A stretch of 64,000 bases of DNA from JBBRCE01 sp038205115 (GTDB lineage: Bacteria > Planctomycetota > Planctomycetia > Pirellulales > JBBRCE01). The position numbers and the translations under genes were made by a program. The notes below the pieces were generated by a model. That model was given only the letters and a program-made list of their open reading frames with translations. It ran no database searches and had not been told where the DNA came from. This document shows positions 29,070-37,657 of the stretch, one piece after another (the first letter of the stretch is position 1; the number at the start of each line of letters is the position of its first letter). The stretch is taken from contig JBBRCE010000007.1 of NCBI GenBank assembly GCA_038205115.1, positions 62,001 through 126,000 on the forward strand, in the 5' to 3' direction.

Positions 29070-30359
29070 ATGAAACGCCCTTGTTTGTGGTGTCTGACGG
29101 TTTTTGCAATCGCGATTTCGGCCACTCTGTTTACCGGTTGCGCGCCTAGCGGTTCGTCGGCGCAGCCCACGACCAAAGCCGCGACAATTGACGAAAACGA
29201 CCTTCACAAGCGCGTGCGGGATGTAGTGCTTTACAGCCGCGACGGTCGTCCGTTGAATTCCGAAGATCACAACGCCTGGCAGGTGGTACACGGAATGTTG
29301 GCTTACGGCCGCACATTTCCGATCATCGTCAGCGGCAAGTCGGTACCCGCGCTGGATTGGGTGCTCAAAGGCGGAAACCTCAAAGGCTGGGGTTTGAAAC
29401 CTTCGGATCACGGCGTGGCTTCGACCATCATCGAAGGCAAGCTGGGCGCCGGGCACCCCGATCAGTGGCTGGGATATCTCTCGCAAGCCGGACTGAAGAT
29501 CGACGATACCGTCGTGGTCGAGGGCAAGTCGTACACCGTCAAAGATATGCTCGAGCAAACCAAGTTCGATTTGTTCGAAAATAAAGAAGCGCCCTGGGCA
29601 CTGATGGCCACCTCCACCTATCTGCCGATCGACGCCACCTGGAAGGCCCGTGATGGCCAAACCTGGAGCACGGAAAAGATTTTGGAGATGGAAGCCAAAC
29701 GCCCGTTGGCCGACGGCGCGTGCGGTGCCACGCACAAGCTCTATGCCATCTCGGTGGCGGTCAATCGCTATTTGAACGAGAAGCAAATCAAGCCGGAACA
29801 ATTGACCGGCGCTTGGAAGTTGGGCAACGACCGTGTCCAAGAAGCGATTAAATTGGCGCGCGAATATCAAAACCCCGACGGTTCATTTTCCGAAGCATTC
29901 TTCCAGCGTGCTGGCTACACCGACAACATCGCCCAACGGATTTACAGCACAGGTCACACGCTGGAATTTTTGGTTGCAGCCATGTCTCCCGAACAAATTC
30001 AGCAGCCCTGGGTGGCCCGCGGCGCGCTGGCGCTGACCAAAATGCTCGAGCTACGCAAGAAGGACGACGTCGAATGCGGCGCGCTGTACCACGCCGCACA
30101 CGGTCTGCTGCTGTTCAGCGTCCGGCGCTTCAATGATCCGATCTTCGATCTGGATGCACCGCCGCCGAGCGACAAGCCCGGCACTCAGCCGGCCGACAAA
30201 GCGGCCGAGACGCCCGTCGCCAAAGCGGCCGATAAAGCCACCGATAAAGCCACCGACAAAGCCACCGACAAAGCCGCTGAGCAAGCCACCGACAAAGCTG
30301 CAAAGACGTCCGCGAATAAGTCTGCCGCTGCCACGGACGCTGTGCCCAGCAAAGAATAG
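29070..30359 (+). CDS. Planctomycete lipoprotein, possible alpha-toroid, with TDKA repeat tail
   Basis: A 429-residue protein. The ATG at 29070 has AGGAAAGG upstream and opens a lipoprotein signal (MKRPCLWCLTVFAIAISATL, lipobox LFTGC). Residues 50-365 are a conserved-looking helical domain with 'NAWQVVHGMLAYGR', 'GHPDQWLGYLSQAGL', 'APWALMATSTYLPIDATWKARDGQTWS', 'GACGATHKLYAISVAVNRYL', 'NPDGSFSEAFF' and 'IYSTGHTLEFLVAAM'. The repeated aromatic/His patches on helices resemble alpha/alpha-toroid enzymes, but no catalytic set is clear. I do not know its function. Residues 385-415 are a low-complexity K/A/T/D tail encoded by 12-bp repeats. A strong terminator follows the stop codon. Confidence 0.8.
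   Translation: MKRPCLWCLTVFAIAISATLFTGCAPSGSSAQPTTKAATIDENDLHKRVRDVVLYSRDGRPLNSEDHNAWQVVHGMLAYGRTFPIIVSGKSVPALDWVLKGGNLKGWGLKPSDHGVASTIIEGKLGAGHPDQWLGYLSQAGLKIDDTVVVEGKSYTVKDMLEQTKFDLFENKEAPWALMATSTYLPIDATWKARDGQTWSTEKILEMEAKRPLADGACGATHKLYAISVAVNRYLNEKQIKPEQLTGAWKLGNDRVQEAIKLAREYQNPDGSFSEAFFQRAGYTDNIAQRIYSTGHTLEFLVAAMSPEQIQQPWVARGALALTKMLELRKKDDVECGALYHAAHGLLLFSVRRFNDPIFDLDAPPPSDKPGTQPADKAAETPVAKAADKATDKATDKATDKAAEQATDKAAKTSANKSAAATDAVPSKE
30231..30302 (+). repeat. 12-bp coding tandem repeat (DKAT units)
   Basis: Six 12-bp units from 30231 to 30302 follow the pattern GATAAAGCCACC, with the first two identical and later ones diverging at third positions. They encode D-K-A-T/A units near the C terminus of the lipoprotein. 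Unit number could vary by slippage without breaking the frame. Confidence 0.8.
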
Positions 30360-30390
30360 CTCTCGGCCGTTTTTCAATCATTCAAAACGC

Positions 30391-30433
30391 AAACGCCCAG
30401 CATAGCCACCGAATTGGCTCTGCTGGGCGTTTT
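30391..30433. terminator. Rho-independent terminator, bidirectional
   Basis: AAACGCCCAGCA (30391-30402) pairs with TGCTGGGCGTTT (30421-30432). An inner AGCCA/TGGCT pairing extends the stem, and a T-run follows. On the minus strand an A/T-rich flank also gives T residues. It sits between the convergent lipoprotein and Gfo/Idh/MocA genes and can end both transcripts. Confidence 0.85.
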
Positions 30434-30455
30434 CTATTTGCCGTTGTGATTTCAA

Positions 30456-31775
30456 CTACGCCTTTTTGCCAACAAACTTGGTGATACCCGGTAGGGCCAC
30501 CGGCGGCACGGACAACGGACCGAATTCGTATTTGGCGGGCGAAAGATCTTCGTCCGAGTTGAACGCGTCGTCCCAACTGATGGTTTGACCGGTATAGCCA
30601 GACATCCGTCCGAGGACCGCCATCATCGTACTACGGGCCATGTAGGTGCCATTGTTGATGGTCTTACCGGAGCGCACGGCGGCAAACAGTTCGTTGTGTT
30701 CAACCTGGTACATGCTCGGCTTGGGGCCGCGATACTGCCAGGTTTCGCCGCCGGCAACAATCTTAGGCGCCGGTGCCGCCATCAGTTGTGCGTAGCCCTT
30801 GGTGCCGATGAAATGGTCGTTCACGTCGGTCGAACAGCCGGCTTGTTGGCGGCACGAAGAAAACAACTTCACGCCGTTGGCGTACTCGTAAACCGTGCTG
30901 AAATGGTCGAAGACGTTGCCATATTTTTCGTCCGTGCGAACCTGACGGCCGGCAATCGAAGTGGCTTTGACCGGCGGTTCGTCATGCATCACCCAGGCGG
31001 CTTTGTCCAAACTATGAACGTGCTGTTCGGCAATGTGATCGCCGGAAAGCCAAGTGAAATACAGCCAATTCCGCATTTGGAATTCCATGTCCGACCATTC
31101 CGGCTTGCGACCATGATGCCAAAGCGCCTGCGTGTTGTAGGTCGAATGCATGACTTGGACATCGCCAATGGCGCCGTCCAAAATCTTGCTCATGGCTTCG
31201 CGTTTGCCCAGATCGTAACGCCAGCACAGCCCGGAAACGACATTCAGATTCTTTTGTTTGGCCAGTTCGGCTGTCTCGAGCACCGACCGCACGCCTGGCG
31301 CGTCGACGGCCACCGGCTTTTCGCAGAACACGTGTTTGCCGGCTTCGATGGCGGCCTTGAAATGCATTGGCCGAAAGTGCGGTGGCGTGGTCAACAGCAC
31401 GACGTCAATGCCGCTCTCAAGCACCTTTTTGTAGGCGTCAAACCCGACGAATTTATGGTCGTTGTCGACCGCCAATTTATCTTTGATGCGGGCTTCGTCC
31501 TGCAACGTCTTGAGACTCTGCTCCAGCCGATCCGCAAACGCGTCGCCCATCGCCACGAGCTTAATGTTTTTGTCCGCGCGCAGCGCATCCGCGGCAGCGC
31601 CGGTGCCGCGACCGCCGCAACCAATCAAGCCAATCTTCAAAGTGTCATCCACGCCGGCATGCACCATCCGCGGCATCGCCATGCTGGCCACTGCCGTACC
31701 GGCGACGACAATGCCGGAAGTCTTCAAAAAGTTGCGACGTGATGCGGGCGGCTCAGTGCCAATAACGCGGGGCAT
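30456..31775 (-). CDS. Tat-exported Gfo/Idh/MocA family oxidoreductase
   Basis: A 439-residue protein. I chose the ATG at 31775, with GGAG nine bases upstream and a twin-arginine signal right after it ('SRRNFLKTSGIVVAGTAVASMAM'); the frame opens at 31877. The Rossmann domain starts with 'LKIGLIGCGGRGTGAAADAL' and has 'FVGFDAYKKVLESGIDVVLLTTPPHFRP' and the catalytic-region motif 'KHVFCEKPVAVDA'. A GFO_IDH_MocA C-terminal alpha/beta domain follows, including 'YFTWLSGDHIAEQHVHSLDKAAWVM'. Members oxidise sugar hydroxyls with NAD(P), which they carry through the Tat pathway. Planctomycete Tat versions are often tied to 3-keto-sugar or glycoside breakdown. Substrate unknown. Confidence 0.9.
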   Translation of the reverse strand: MPRVIGTEPPASRRNFLKTSGIVVAGTAVASMAMPRMVHAGVDDTLKIGLIGCGGRGTGAAADALRADKNIKLVAMGDAFADRLEQSLKTLQDEARIKDKLAVDNDHKFVGFDAYKKVLESGIDVVLLTTPPHFRPMHFKAAIEAGKHVFCEKPVAVDAPGVRSVLETAELAKQKNLNVVSGLCWRYDLGKREAMSKILDGAIGDVQVMHSTYNTQALWHHGRKPEWSDMEFQMRNWLYFTWLSGDHIAEQHVHSLDKAAWVMHDEPPVKATSIAGRQVRTDEKYGNVFDHFSTVYEYANGVKLFSSCRQQAGCSTDVNDHFIGTKGYAQLMAAPAPKIVAGGETWQYRGPKPSMYQVEHNELFAAVRSGKTINNGTYMARSTMMAVLGRMSGYTGQTISWDDAFNSDEDLSPAKYEFGPLSVPPVALPGITKFVGKKA

Positions 31776-31920
31776 GGCGAGTCTCCAAACAGAAGGGTGT
31801 GTTTTTTCGGTGGGGAATGCAAGGCCGTCAAACCGCCAGCAAAGCGTGTGACATCCGCAGGCCGAGTTAATATTCAATTAGATATTTAAGTCGTCGTCTT
31901 GTAAAGCATTTCGGGCAAAA

Positions 31921-33177
31921 TTAGATCGCTACGTCCAGCGGTATTACCTCGATCGACTCCCCAGCCCGATAGACCCGATCGCCAGCCGGAAAAATCGCCA
32001 GCGCGCCGGCGGCGCTGAAGCCACACAAATCGGCCGATCCACGCCAAGCCACGGGAGTCACGCGGGGCGGAATCGCTTGGCGATCCAGCGTGGCCGGAAA
32101 GTACGTATCGCGATCGCCGCGCTGCTGAAAATCGATGCTCAATACGGCCGTTTGACCAGCAACGGCCGCATACTGTCCGGACGATTTGCTCATTGCAGGC
32201 CGCACAAAAAGCTCGAAACATACCAGGCTGCTGACCGGATTGCCCGGTAAACCGAAAACCAGTTTGCAGCCGCCCTGCGCGGGCCGCAGCACGCCAAACC
32301 AGATTGGTTTGCCGGGCTTGAGATTCACTTTATGAAAGACTTGCCGCACGCCGAGGTTGGCGAGCACGCCTGGCACCAGATCCAAAACACCGGCCGAAAC
32401 TCCACCGGAGAGCACGAAAATATCAGCCTGCTTGAGCCCGGTCGAAATTCGCTCTTCGAGCATTGCCGGCTCGTCGCGCGCAATGCCCAAGTCGATGGCC
32501 ACGCCGCCGGCGCGTCGCGCGGCGGCCATCAGCAGCGGACCGTTGGAATTGCGGATCTGCCCCGGCTGCGGCGTTTGTCCAGCATCGACCAATTCATTGC
32601 CGGTGGCCAAGATGGCAACCTTGACGGGCGGAATGATCGAAATTCGCGCTCGACCCACTTCGGCCGCCACGCCAATTTCCGCGGGGCGCAGACGACGTCC
32701 GGCCGTAAGCACAATTTGCCCGCGACCGAGCGAGGTTGCCCGCCGCATGATGTTCTGCCCCGGCTTGGCAGGCGAATCGGCGATACGAACGTTGGCCGCA
32801 TGATCCCCGCCACCAGGCTGGCTCAAATCGCCAGCGCAGATTTGCGTTCGTTCGATCATCACAACCGCGTCGGCGCCGTCCGGCAAGGGCGCGCCGGTCA
32901 TGATTCGCGTCGCTGCGCCCAATTCCACCCGCAGACGCGGCACGTCGCCCGCGGTGACTTCTTCCAGCACTCGCAACATCGCGGAACCCGTGGCCAGATC
33001 GGCAGCCACGATCGCGTAACCGTCGACCATCGATTTATCGTGGGGCGGCGAATCAACGTCGCTGGCCACATCACTGGCCAGAATGCAGCCAATGGCATCC
33101 ATCAGCGGCACAACCGTGGGTGGCAACGGCATGGCCTGAGCCAAGATCAGTTTCAGCGCCTCGGCGACAGAGAGCAT
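31921..33177 (-). CDS. moeA: Molybdopterin molybdenumtransferase MoeA
   Basis: A 418-residue protein. The ATG at 33177 gives 'MLSVAEALKLILAQAMPLPPTVVPLMDAIG', the family start; 33198 is an in-frame alternative. Recognisable stretches are 'DVDSPPHDKSMVDGYAI' (domain III junction), 'GAATRIMTGAPLPDGADAVVMIERT', 'PAEIGVAAEVGRARISIIPPVKVAILATGNEL', 'RNSNGPLLMAAARRAGG', 'FVLSGGVSAGVLDLVPGVL' and 'FGLPGNPVSSLVCFELFVRP'. MoeA inserts molybdate into adenylylated molybdopterin. Its product is needed by the xanthine-dehydrogenase-type enzyme encoded at 45.8-48.6 kb. No other moa/mob genes are visible. It is 53 bp after the ABC exporter gene on the same strand. Confidence 0.95.
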   Translation of the reverse strand: MLSVAEALKLILAQAMPLPPTVVPLMDAIGCILASDVASDVDSPPHDKSMVDGYAIVAADLATGSAMLRVLEEVTAGDVPRLRVELGAATRIMTGAPLPDGADAVVMIERTQICAGDLSQPGGGDHAANVRIADSPAKPGQNIMRRATSLGRGQIVLTAGRRLRPAEIGVAAEVGRARISIIPPVKVAILATGNELVDAGQTPQPGQIRNSNGPLLMAAARRAGGVAIDLGIARDEPAMLEERISTGLKQADIFVLSGGVSAGVLDLVPGVLANLGVRQVFHKVNLKPGKPIWFGVLRPAQGGCKLVFGLPGNPVSSLVCFELFVRPAMSKSSGQYAAVAGQTAVLSIDFQQRGDRDTYFPATLDRQAIPPRVTPVAWRGSADLCGFSAAGALAIFPAGDRVYRAGESIEVIPLDVAI

Positions 33178-33230
33178 GACGGAATCGCAAAGAACCACAG
33201 TTCAGAACAACGCGTCCGCGCGGCGGCAGC

Positions 33231-35228
33231 CTAGGCGGACTTGTTGAATTGTACCTGGTACAGACTGCGATACAATTCGCAGCGCGCGGTCAATTCGATA
33301 TGCGTGCCAATATCTAAGATCCGACCGTGGTTCATCACCATGATCCGATCGGCCAGATCGAGCGTCGCCAGGCGATGCGTGATCATGATCGTGGTGCGGT
33401 TGCGCGTGAACTGCTCGAGCACCAAATGAATCAGTTGTTCGCTTTCGATATCCACCTGGCTGGTGGCCTCGTCGAGAATCAGGATCGCCGGATCACGCAA
33501 AATGGCGCGGGCGAGCGCGATGCGTTGTCGCTGGCCGCCGGAGAGCCGATTTCCGAGCGGGCCAACCACGGTTTCGTAACCGTTTTCCAGCTTGCTTTCG
33601 ATGAACTTGTGCGCGTGCGCTTGCCGGGCGGCTTCGATCACTTGTTCGCGCGTGGCGCTCAGCGTACCGTAACGAATATTGTTAAAGACGGTATCGTCAA
33701 ACAACAATGTCTCTTGTGTGACCACGCCAATCTGGCGGCGAAGTTCGCGAATGCGAATCTCGCGCAAGTCGACGCCGTCGAGCTTGACCGTGCCGCTCAG
33801 CGGATCGAAGAATCGCGGAATTAGATTGGCCAGCGTGCTTTTGCCGCAACCGTTCGGGCCGACGATCGCCAGCGACTCGCCAAACGGAATCGTCAGATTG
33901 ATCTTCTCGAGCACCGGTTGGCTGGCGTTGTAGCCGAACGAAACATTTTCGAAGCGCAACTCGCGTGCGTGCCGCTGGATCTTGGTGGGTTGCGGCGTGT
34001 CGACCACCTTGGCTTGACGATCCATGAGCGAATATATGCGATCCGCGGCCGCCGAAGCGCGCTGCAAGCGGTTGAACACTTCCGACAATTTGCGGGCCGG
34101 ATCGCTGGCACCAATCAACAGGCCGTAGAACAACATCAGGCTGCCCATATCCATCGGCCGGTCGCTCATGCGGATACCCAGCAAATGCGTTTGCCCTTTG
34201 AGCACCAAATATCCGCCAGCCAGCGAGGCCAGGCTAATGATGCTCATGCCCATCAGTTCGGTCAGCGGATTGACCATGGCGTCGTAGCGTGCGATCTTCA
34301 TGGCCTTGGCGAGCAAGGTTTTGCCGTTGTGATGAAAGCGGCGACGTTCGTAGCGTTCCATGGTAAACGCTTTGACCACTTTGATGGCGCCGAAGGTTTC
34401 GCCCAGGATGCCGTACAGCAGCGACATTTCTTCCATCGCCTTGCGATTGGCCCGCTTGAGCGACTTCGCCAACGTGCCAATCAGATAGGCGGCCAGCGGC
34501 GCCACGATCAAACTCAACAGCAGCAAGCGCCAGCAGACCATCGCCGCGCCGATCAAGCAGGCCAGCATTTTCAGCGGCTCGCGGATCGCGCGCCCCAACA
34601 GCGTTTGCACGCCGGTGCTGAGGCTATCGATGTCGTAAGTAAAGCGCGCCATCAGTTCGCTGGCGCTGTTTTCGTTGAAACTGCCTAGGTCCAAGCGCAA
34701 CGTGCGACGGTAAAAGCGCTTCCGCAAATCGAAGGTGGCCAGGTGTGTCAATCGATCGACCAGGATTGAATCGAACACCAAAAACACATCTTTGATCACC
34801 GTGCCAAACATCAGCAGGCCCATGATCAGCGCCAGCGTCCGAAACGGATCGTTGGGCAAATAATGTTCGATGTAGGGCTGCAGCGTCCGTACGCGGCTCA
34901 GGGCCGTTTGCTCGGCATCCAGACGACGCTGGCAGCGGCTTAATTGGTTGTTGACTCGGAATTGTTCGGCGGCGGGCGCGGCCGCCAACTCGGCCTGCAG
35001 CTCGGCAATCATTTGTTGCTGATGTTGAACTTCGAGCTGGCCTTTATCGATTTCGCTGGTCGCCCATTGTTGCATGGACTGGCCATGAAAAATCACTTCG
35101 ACAATCGGGTACACGCCGCCGATGTTGACGCCCCACAGCAGGGCAACGCTCAGCGCGCAGCAGATCGACGCCGCAAACGTCAATCGATATCGAAGTGCAA
35201 GACGCAACGTCCTGCTGAAATTATTCAT
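33231..35228 (-). CDS. ABC exporter, fused permease-ATPase (MsbA-like) with coiled-coil loop
   Basis: A 665-residue half-transporter. I took the ATG at 35228 ('MNNFSRTLRLALRYRLTFAASICCALSVALLW'). The permease domain (about residues 15-385) has six spans. The ATPase domain (about 410-655) has Walker A 'GPNGCGKSTLANLI', Q-loop 'VTQETLLFD', signature 'LSGGQRQRIALARAI', Walker B 'ILILDEATSQVD' and H-loop 'MITHRLATL'. It should work as a homodimer exporting a lipid, glycolipid or drug. The first outer loop is unusually long (about residues 45-125) and includes a predicted coiled coil, 'QLEVQHQQQMIAELQAELAA'. MsbA has no such insert. Confidence 0.92.
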   Translation of the reverse strand: MNNFSRTLRLALRYRLTFAASICCALSVALLWGVNIGGVYPIVEVIFHGQSMQQWATSEIDKGQLEVQHQQQMIAELQAELAAAPAAEQFRVNNQLSRCQRRLDAEQTALSRVRTLQPYIEHYLPNDPFRTLALIMGLLMFGTVIKDVFLVFDSILVDRLTHLATFDLRKRFYRRTLRLDLGSFNENSASELMARFTYDIDSLSTGVQTLLGRAIREPLKMLACLIGAAMVCWRLLLLSLIVAPLAAYLIGTLAKSLKRANRKAMEEMSLLYGILGETFGAIKVVKAFTMERYERRRFHHNGKTLLAKAMKIARYDAMVNPLTELMGMSIISLASLAGGYLVLKGQTHLLGIRMSDRPMDMGSLMLFYGLLIGASDPARKLSEVFNRLQRASAAADRIYSLMDRQAKVVDTPQPTKIQRHARELRFENVSFGYNASQPVLEKINLTIPFGESLAIVGPNGCGKSTLANLIPRFFDPLSGTVKLDGVDLREIRIRELRRQIGVVTQETLLFDDTVFNNIRYGTLSATREQVIEAARQAHAHKFIESKLENGYETVVGPLGNRLSGGQRQRIALARAILRDPAILILDEATSQVDIESEQLIHLVLEQFTRNRTTIMITHRLATLDLADRIMVMNHGRILDIGTHIELTARCELYRSLYQVQFNKSA

Positions 35229-35672
35229 CCGTAAGCCGTCCCTGGCGCAGACCTGAGATTTCCACCGCTCACCATTTGCGCCAATGCCCAACCGTCAAAT
35301 GTTAGGCATCGCGCGTGTTACCCCGGCGTGATCACCGCTCGACCCATCTTCGCAGTACGGCCGGCGCTACCAGAGCATCGTTTTTTAACAGATTCCATGC
35401 CCTCGTCCAATAGCGTCCTCCCGTGGCCAACAGCGGCAATCTGCTAGCAAACTGCCTCTCTGCGTGCGTTCCTCCTCTGACCTCTGCCCCTGCCGGATGT
35501 ACTGATTTGTTGGATTCTGCCCAATCTGCCGCCGATAAGGGATGCAGGGGTTAGTTGGTCGCGCCCACAGTTGGCGATCGATTCACGCTGCCGCGCGCAT
35601 CGTCAGTTCTCGCGCGGCCCAATCCCAGCCATTCTCAACTCAATTACGCGATTCTCGGGGGAATCTGTCGCC
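35229..35672. other. Divergent intergenic region with a pyrimidine-rich patch
   Basis: 444 bp between the starts of the ABC exporter and the Cys-rich lipoprotein. No credible gene. It carries a CT-rich run at 35471-35494 (CCTCTGACCTCTGCCCC), which recurs in inverted form at other gene ends of this window. GGGGGA just before the lipoprotein start is its ribosome binding site. Confidence 0.5.
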
Positions 35673-36146
35673 ATGAAAAACATTCTCTTCGCGCTCACCA
35701 CCGGCCTGCTGCTGGTGGGCGTCTCCGGCTGTGCCGGCAACATGTTCAACCACCGTTGGTTTTGGGAAAAAGGCGGCGAGGGCTGCCAGAGTTGCGGTGG
35801 CGGCGCCGGCGGTTGCACAGGCTGCGGCGACTGCAGCGAGCATGGCTTTGTTTGCCCACGCTGCGGTTGCCACCAAGGCGACCCGAGCGGCCATTGCAAG
35901 GCCTGCGGCGCAATGGGCGGCGGACAGATGGTCGACACTTGCCAACGCTGCGGCTCGGGCGATTGCGATGCCAGCGGCCACTGCGCTCATTGCGGCGGCT
36001 TGTTCGGCCATTGCCACGGCAACCCGGGTGAAGGCGTCAACCCCGGCCCGTCGGGCGATGGCGGCGGCGCCACGGCCTATCCGTATTACACGAATCGCGG
36101 CCCACGCGACTTCTTCGCCAAGAATCCGCCCAGCATCGGACCGTAA
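35673..36146 (+). CDS. Cysteine/glycine-rich planctomycete lipoprotein
   Basis: A 157-residue protein. The ATG at 35673 has GGGGGA upstream and begins a lipoprotein signal (MKNILFALTTGLLLVGVSGC, lipobox VSGC). The mature protein starts 'AGNMFNHRWFWEKG' and then holds about 20 cysteines in roughly 80 residues, mostly as CxxC or CxC units spaced by Gly, His and Asp ('CQSCGG', 'CTGCGDC', 'CPRCGCH', 'CKACG', 'CQRCGSGDC', 'CAHCGG'). These resemble repeated zinc knuckles. The C terminus ends with 'YYTNRGPRDFFAKNPPSIGP', a tail I associate with other planctomycete surface proteins. The role is unknown; metal binding or disulfide-linked envelope structure are both possible. Expression as an exported metal-binding protein is inference. 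Confidence 0.8.
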   Translation: MKNILFALTTGLLLVGVSGCAGNMFNHRWFWEKGGEGCQSCGGGAGGCTGCGDCSEHGFVCPRCGCHQGDPSGHCKACGAMGGGQMVDTCQRCGSGDCDASGHCAHCGGLFGHCHGNPGEGVNPGPSGDGGGATAYPYYTNRGPRDFFAKNPPSIGP

Positions 36147-36192
36147 CACATCGTTGTTGCCGCCGCAGACAGTGATCGACTCAAATTTGCGT

Positions 36193-36217
36193 AGGCGGCG
36201 GGGTTGGCCCGCCGCCT
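36193..36217 (+). terminator. Hairpin terminator after the Cys-rich lipoprotein gene
   Basis: AGGCGGCGGG (36193-36202), loop GTTGG, then CCCGCCGCCT (36208-36217) form a perfect 10-bp GC stem followed by TGCCATTTTAT. It lies between the convergent lipoprotein and CDF genes and may serve both. The T-run is short, so efficiency is uncertain. Confidence 0.6.
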
Positions 36218-36223
36218 GCCATT

Positions 36224-37096
36224 TTATGGGTCGAACGGCTCCATGTGGATCGAAGCATCGAGCACGGCCGGCACCGCCTGGCGAATGGCCGATTTGACTT
36301 TGCCGCTCAGAATGTGCGAAAAGTGGAGCGTGAGATTCGGATCGGCCTGCACGTGAATGTCCACGTAATAGCGCATGCCCAACTTGCGGACCTTGAGCTT
36401 TTCGATCGCCAGCACGCCTTCTACTGAGCGCGCCGCGGCGGCAATCTGCTGCACCACGTCGCCGTCTGGCATGCGGTCCATCAAGTCGTGAATGGCAGGG
36501 CGTAGCATCCGCACGCCGTTGAACGCCATCACGCCGGCCGCCACCAGCGCGGCCCAATCGTCGGCCGCGGCCCACTTGCCGAGGATGGCGATGGCAATGC
36601 CAATAAACGCGGCCGCCGAACTGATGGCGTCGCTGCGATGATGCCAGGCCTCGGCCTGCACCGCGCCGCTGTTGGTTTCTTGCCCAATCTTGATGATTCG
36701 CCGAAAGAGAATTTCTTTGACGATGATCACGCCTCCGGCCACGGCCAACGTAAACGTGTGCGGCACTTCATGAGGCGTGATGATCTCTTTAACCGCGGCC
36801 GCGGCAATGCCCACCGCCGCGAGAATTAGAATCAGCGAGACGGCCGCGCCGGCGATGGCCTCGGCCTTGCCGTGGCCAAACGGATGATCTTCGTCGGGCG
36901 GCGTGGCGGCGGCATTCAGGCCGCCCCAGACAATCAACGAGGAGAAAATATCGGTTGATGATTCGGCCGCGTCGGCCACCAGTGCATAGGCATGCCCAAA
37001 GAAGCCGGCCAGCAACTTGACCAGCACCAGCACGATGTTGGTGGCCAGCCCGGTCTGCGCGGCGCGAATCGCTCGGCGAATATCTGCGTCGGACAT
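36224..37096 (-). CDS. Cation diffusion facilitator (CDF) family transporter
   Basis: A 290-residue inner-membrane protein; ATG 37096 ('MSDADIRRAIRAAQTGLATNIVLVLVKLLAG') is preferred over ATG 37123. It has six predicted spans followed by a cytoplasmic ferredoxin-like domain (about 205-288). Metal-site signatures are 'LVADAAESSTDIFSSLIVW' in span 2 and 'EAWHHRSDAISSAAAF' in span 5, with the connecting 'HPFGHGKAEAIAG'. CDF proteins export Zn, Fe, Mn, Co or Ni in exchange for protons. The first site reads D-x3-S-x2-D, with Ser where ZitB/YiiP has His or Asp. The metal preference cannot be set. Confidence 0.9.
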   Translation of the reverse strand: MSDADIRRAIRAAQTGLATNIVLVLVKLLAGFFGHAYALVADAAESSTDIFSSLIVWGGLNAAATPPDEDHPFGHGKAEAIAGAAVSLILILAAVGIAAAAVKEIITPHEVPHTFTLAVAGGVIIVKEILFRRIIKIGQETNSGAVQAEAWHHRSDAISSAAAFIGIAIAILGKWAAADDWAALVAAGVMAFNGVRMLRPAIHDLMDRMPDGDVVQQIAAAARSVEGVLAIEKLKVRKLGMRYYVDIHVQADPNLTLHFSHILSGKVKSAIRQAVPAVLDASIHMEPFDP

Positions 37097-37189
37097 GTGG
37101 GGCGAGCAAAAGGTGCGGGGCAAAACATTGAAACGTCCTGCGACGAAGACCGACTGATGTTAACCCAGCGAGTTGTAGATTTAAAGTCG

Positions 37190-37603
37190 TTAGCCGCGCT
37201 GCGCGACGCAACGGCGGAACCAACTTCCGGCAAAAGAGTAGCAGCGGCGGAGGGCTAGAAATAACAACACGAGCATCGCGCCGGCCGCGGTGCCGAGCGA
37301 AAGCGGCACGGACAGAATCAGCACGTATTTGCCCCAGCGACGACGCTTCAACAGCCCAAACGCGGCGATCGCTTGCAATGCGAGTCCGATCAGCGCGGCA
37401 GTCACCAAAGCGACTTCGTACCAAGTACGCGCCCTGCCAGCGAAGGCCAAATCCGCCGCAGTCATCAGCGGCAGCAGCACCAGCAGCACGAACAGAGTGA
37501 AATCGATCAGCAAAAATTCCAAAAACGAACGTTGCGGGCGCGCGGCGGCGTGTAGCGGTGCGGCGGGCGGCGTGGCGCGCGGCAATGATGACTGGTTTTG
37601 CAT
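37190..37603 (-). CDS. Small membrane protein of unknown function
   Basis: A 137-residue protein from ATG 37603. A Pro/Ala-rich cytoplasmic N terminus (about 25 residues) is followed by three hydrophobic spans: 'FLLIDFTLFVLLVLLPLM', 'VALVTAALIGLALQAIAAFGLL' and 'VLILSVPLSLGTAAGAMLVLLFLA'. A basic 'KRRRWGK' loop sits between the last two, which fits the positive-inside rule. No family was recognised. It lies 54 bp downstream of the interrupted membrane protein gene (37658-38792) on the same strand and may share its transcript. Confidence 0.6.
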   Translation of the reverse strand: MQNQSSLPRATPPAAPLHAAARPQRSFLEFLLIDFTLFVLLVLLPLMTAADLAFAGRARTWYEVALVTAALIGLALQAIAAFGLLKRRRWGKYVLILSVPLSLGTAAGAMLVLLFLALRRCYSFAGSWFRRCVAQRG

Positions 37604-37657
37604 TGGGCCTGCGGCGGCGAATGTTGGTTGGCTACTGATGGTTCGCCCAGCGAGTGC

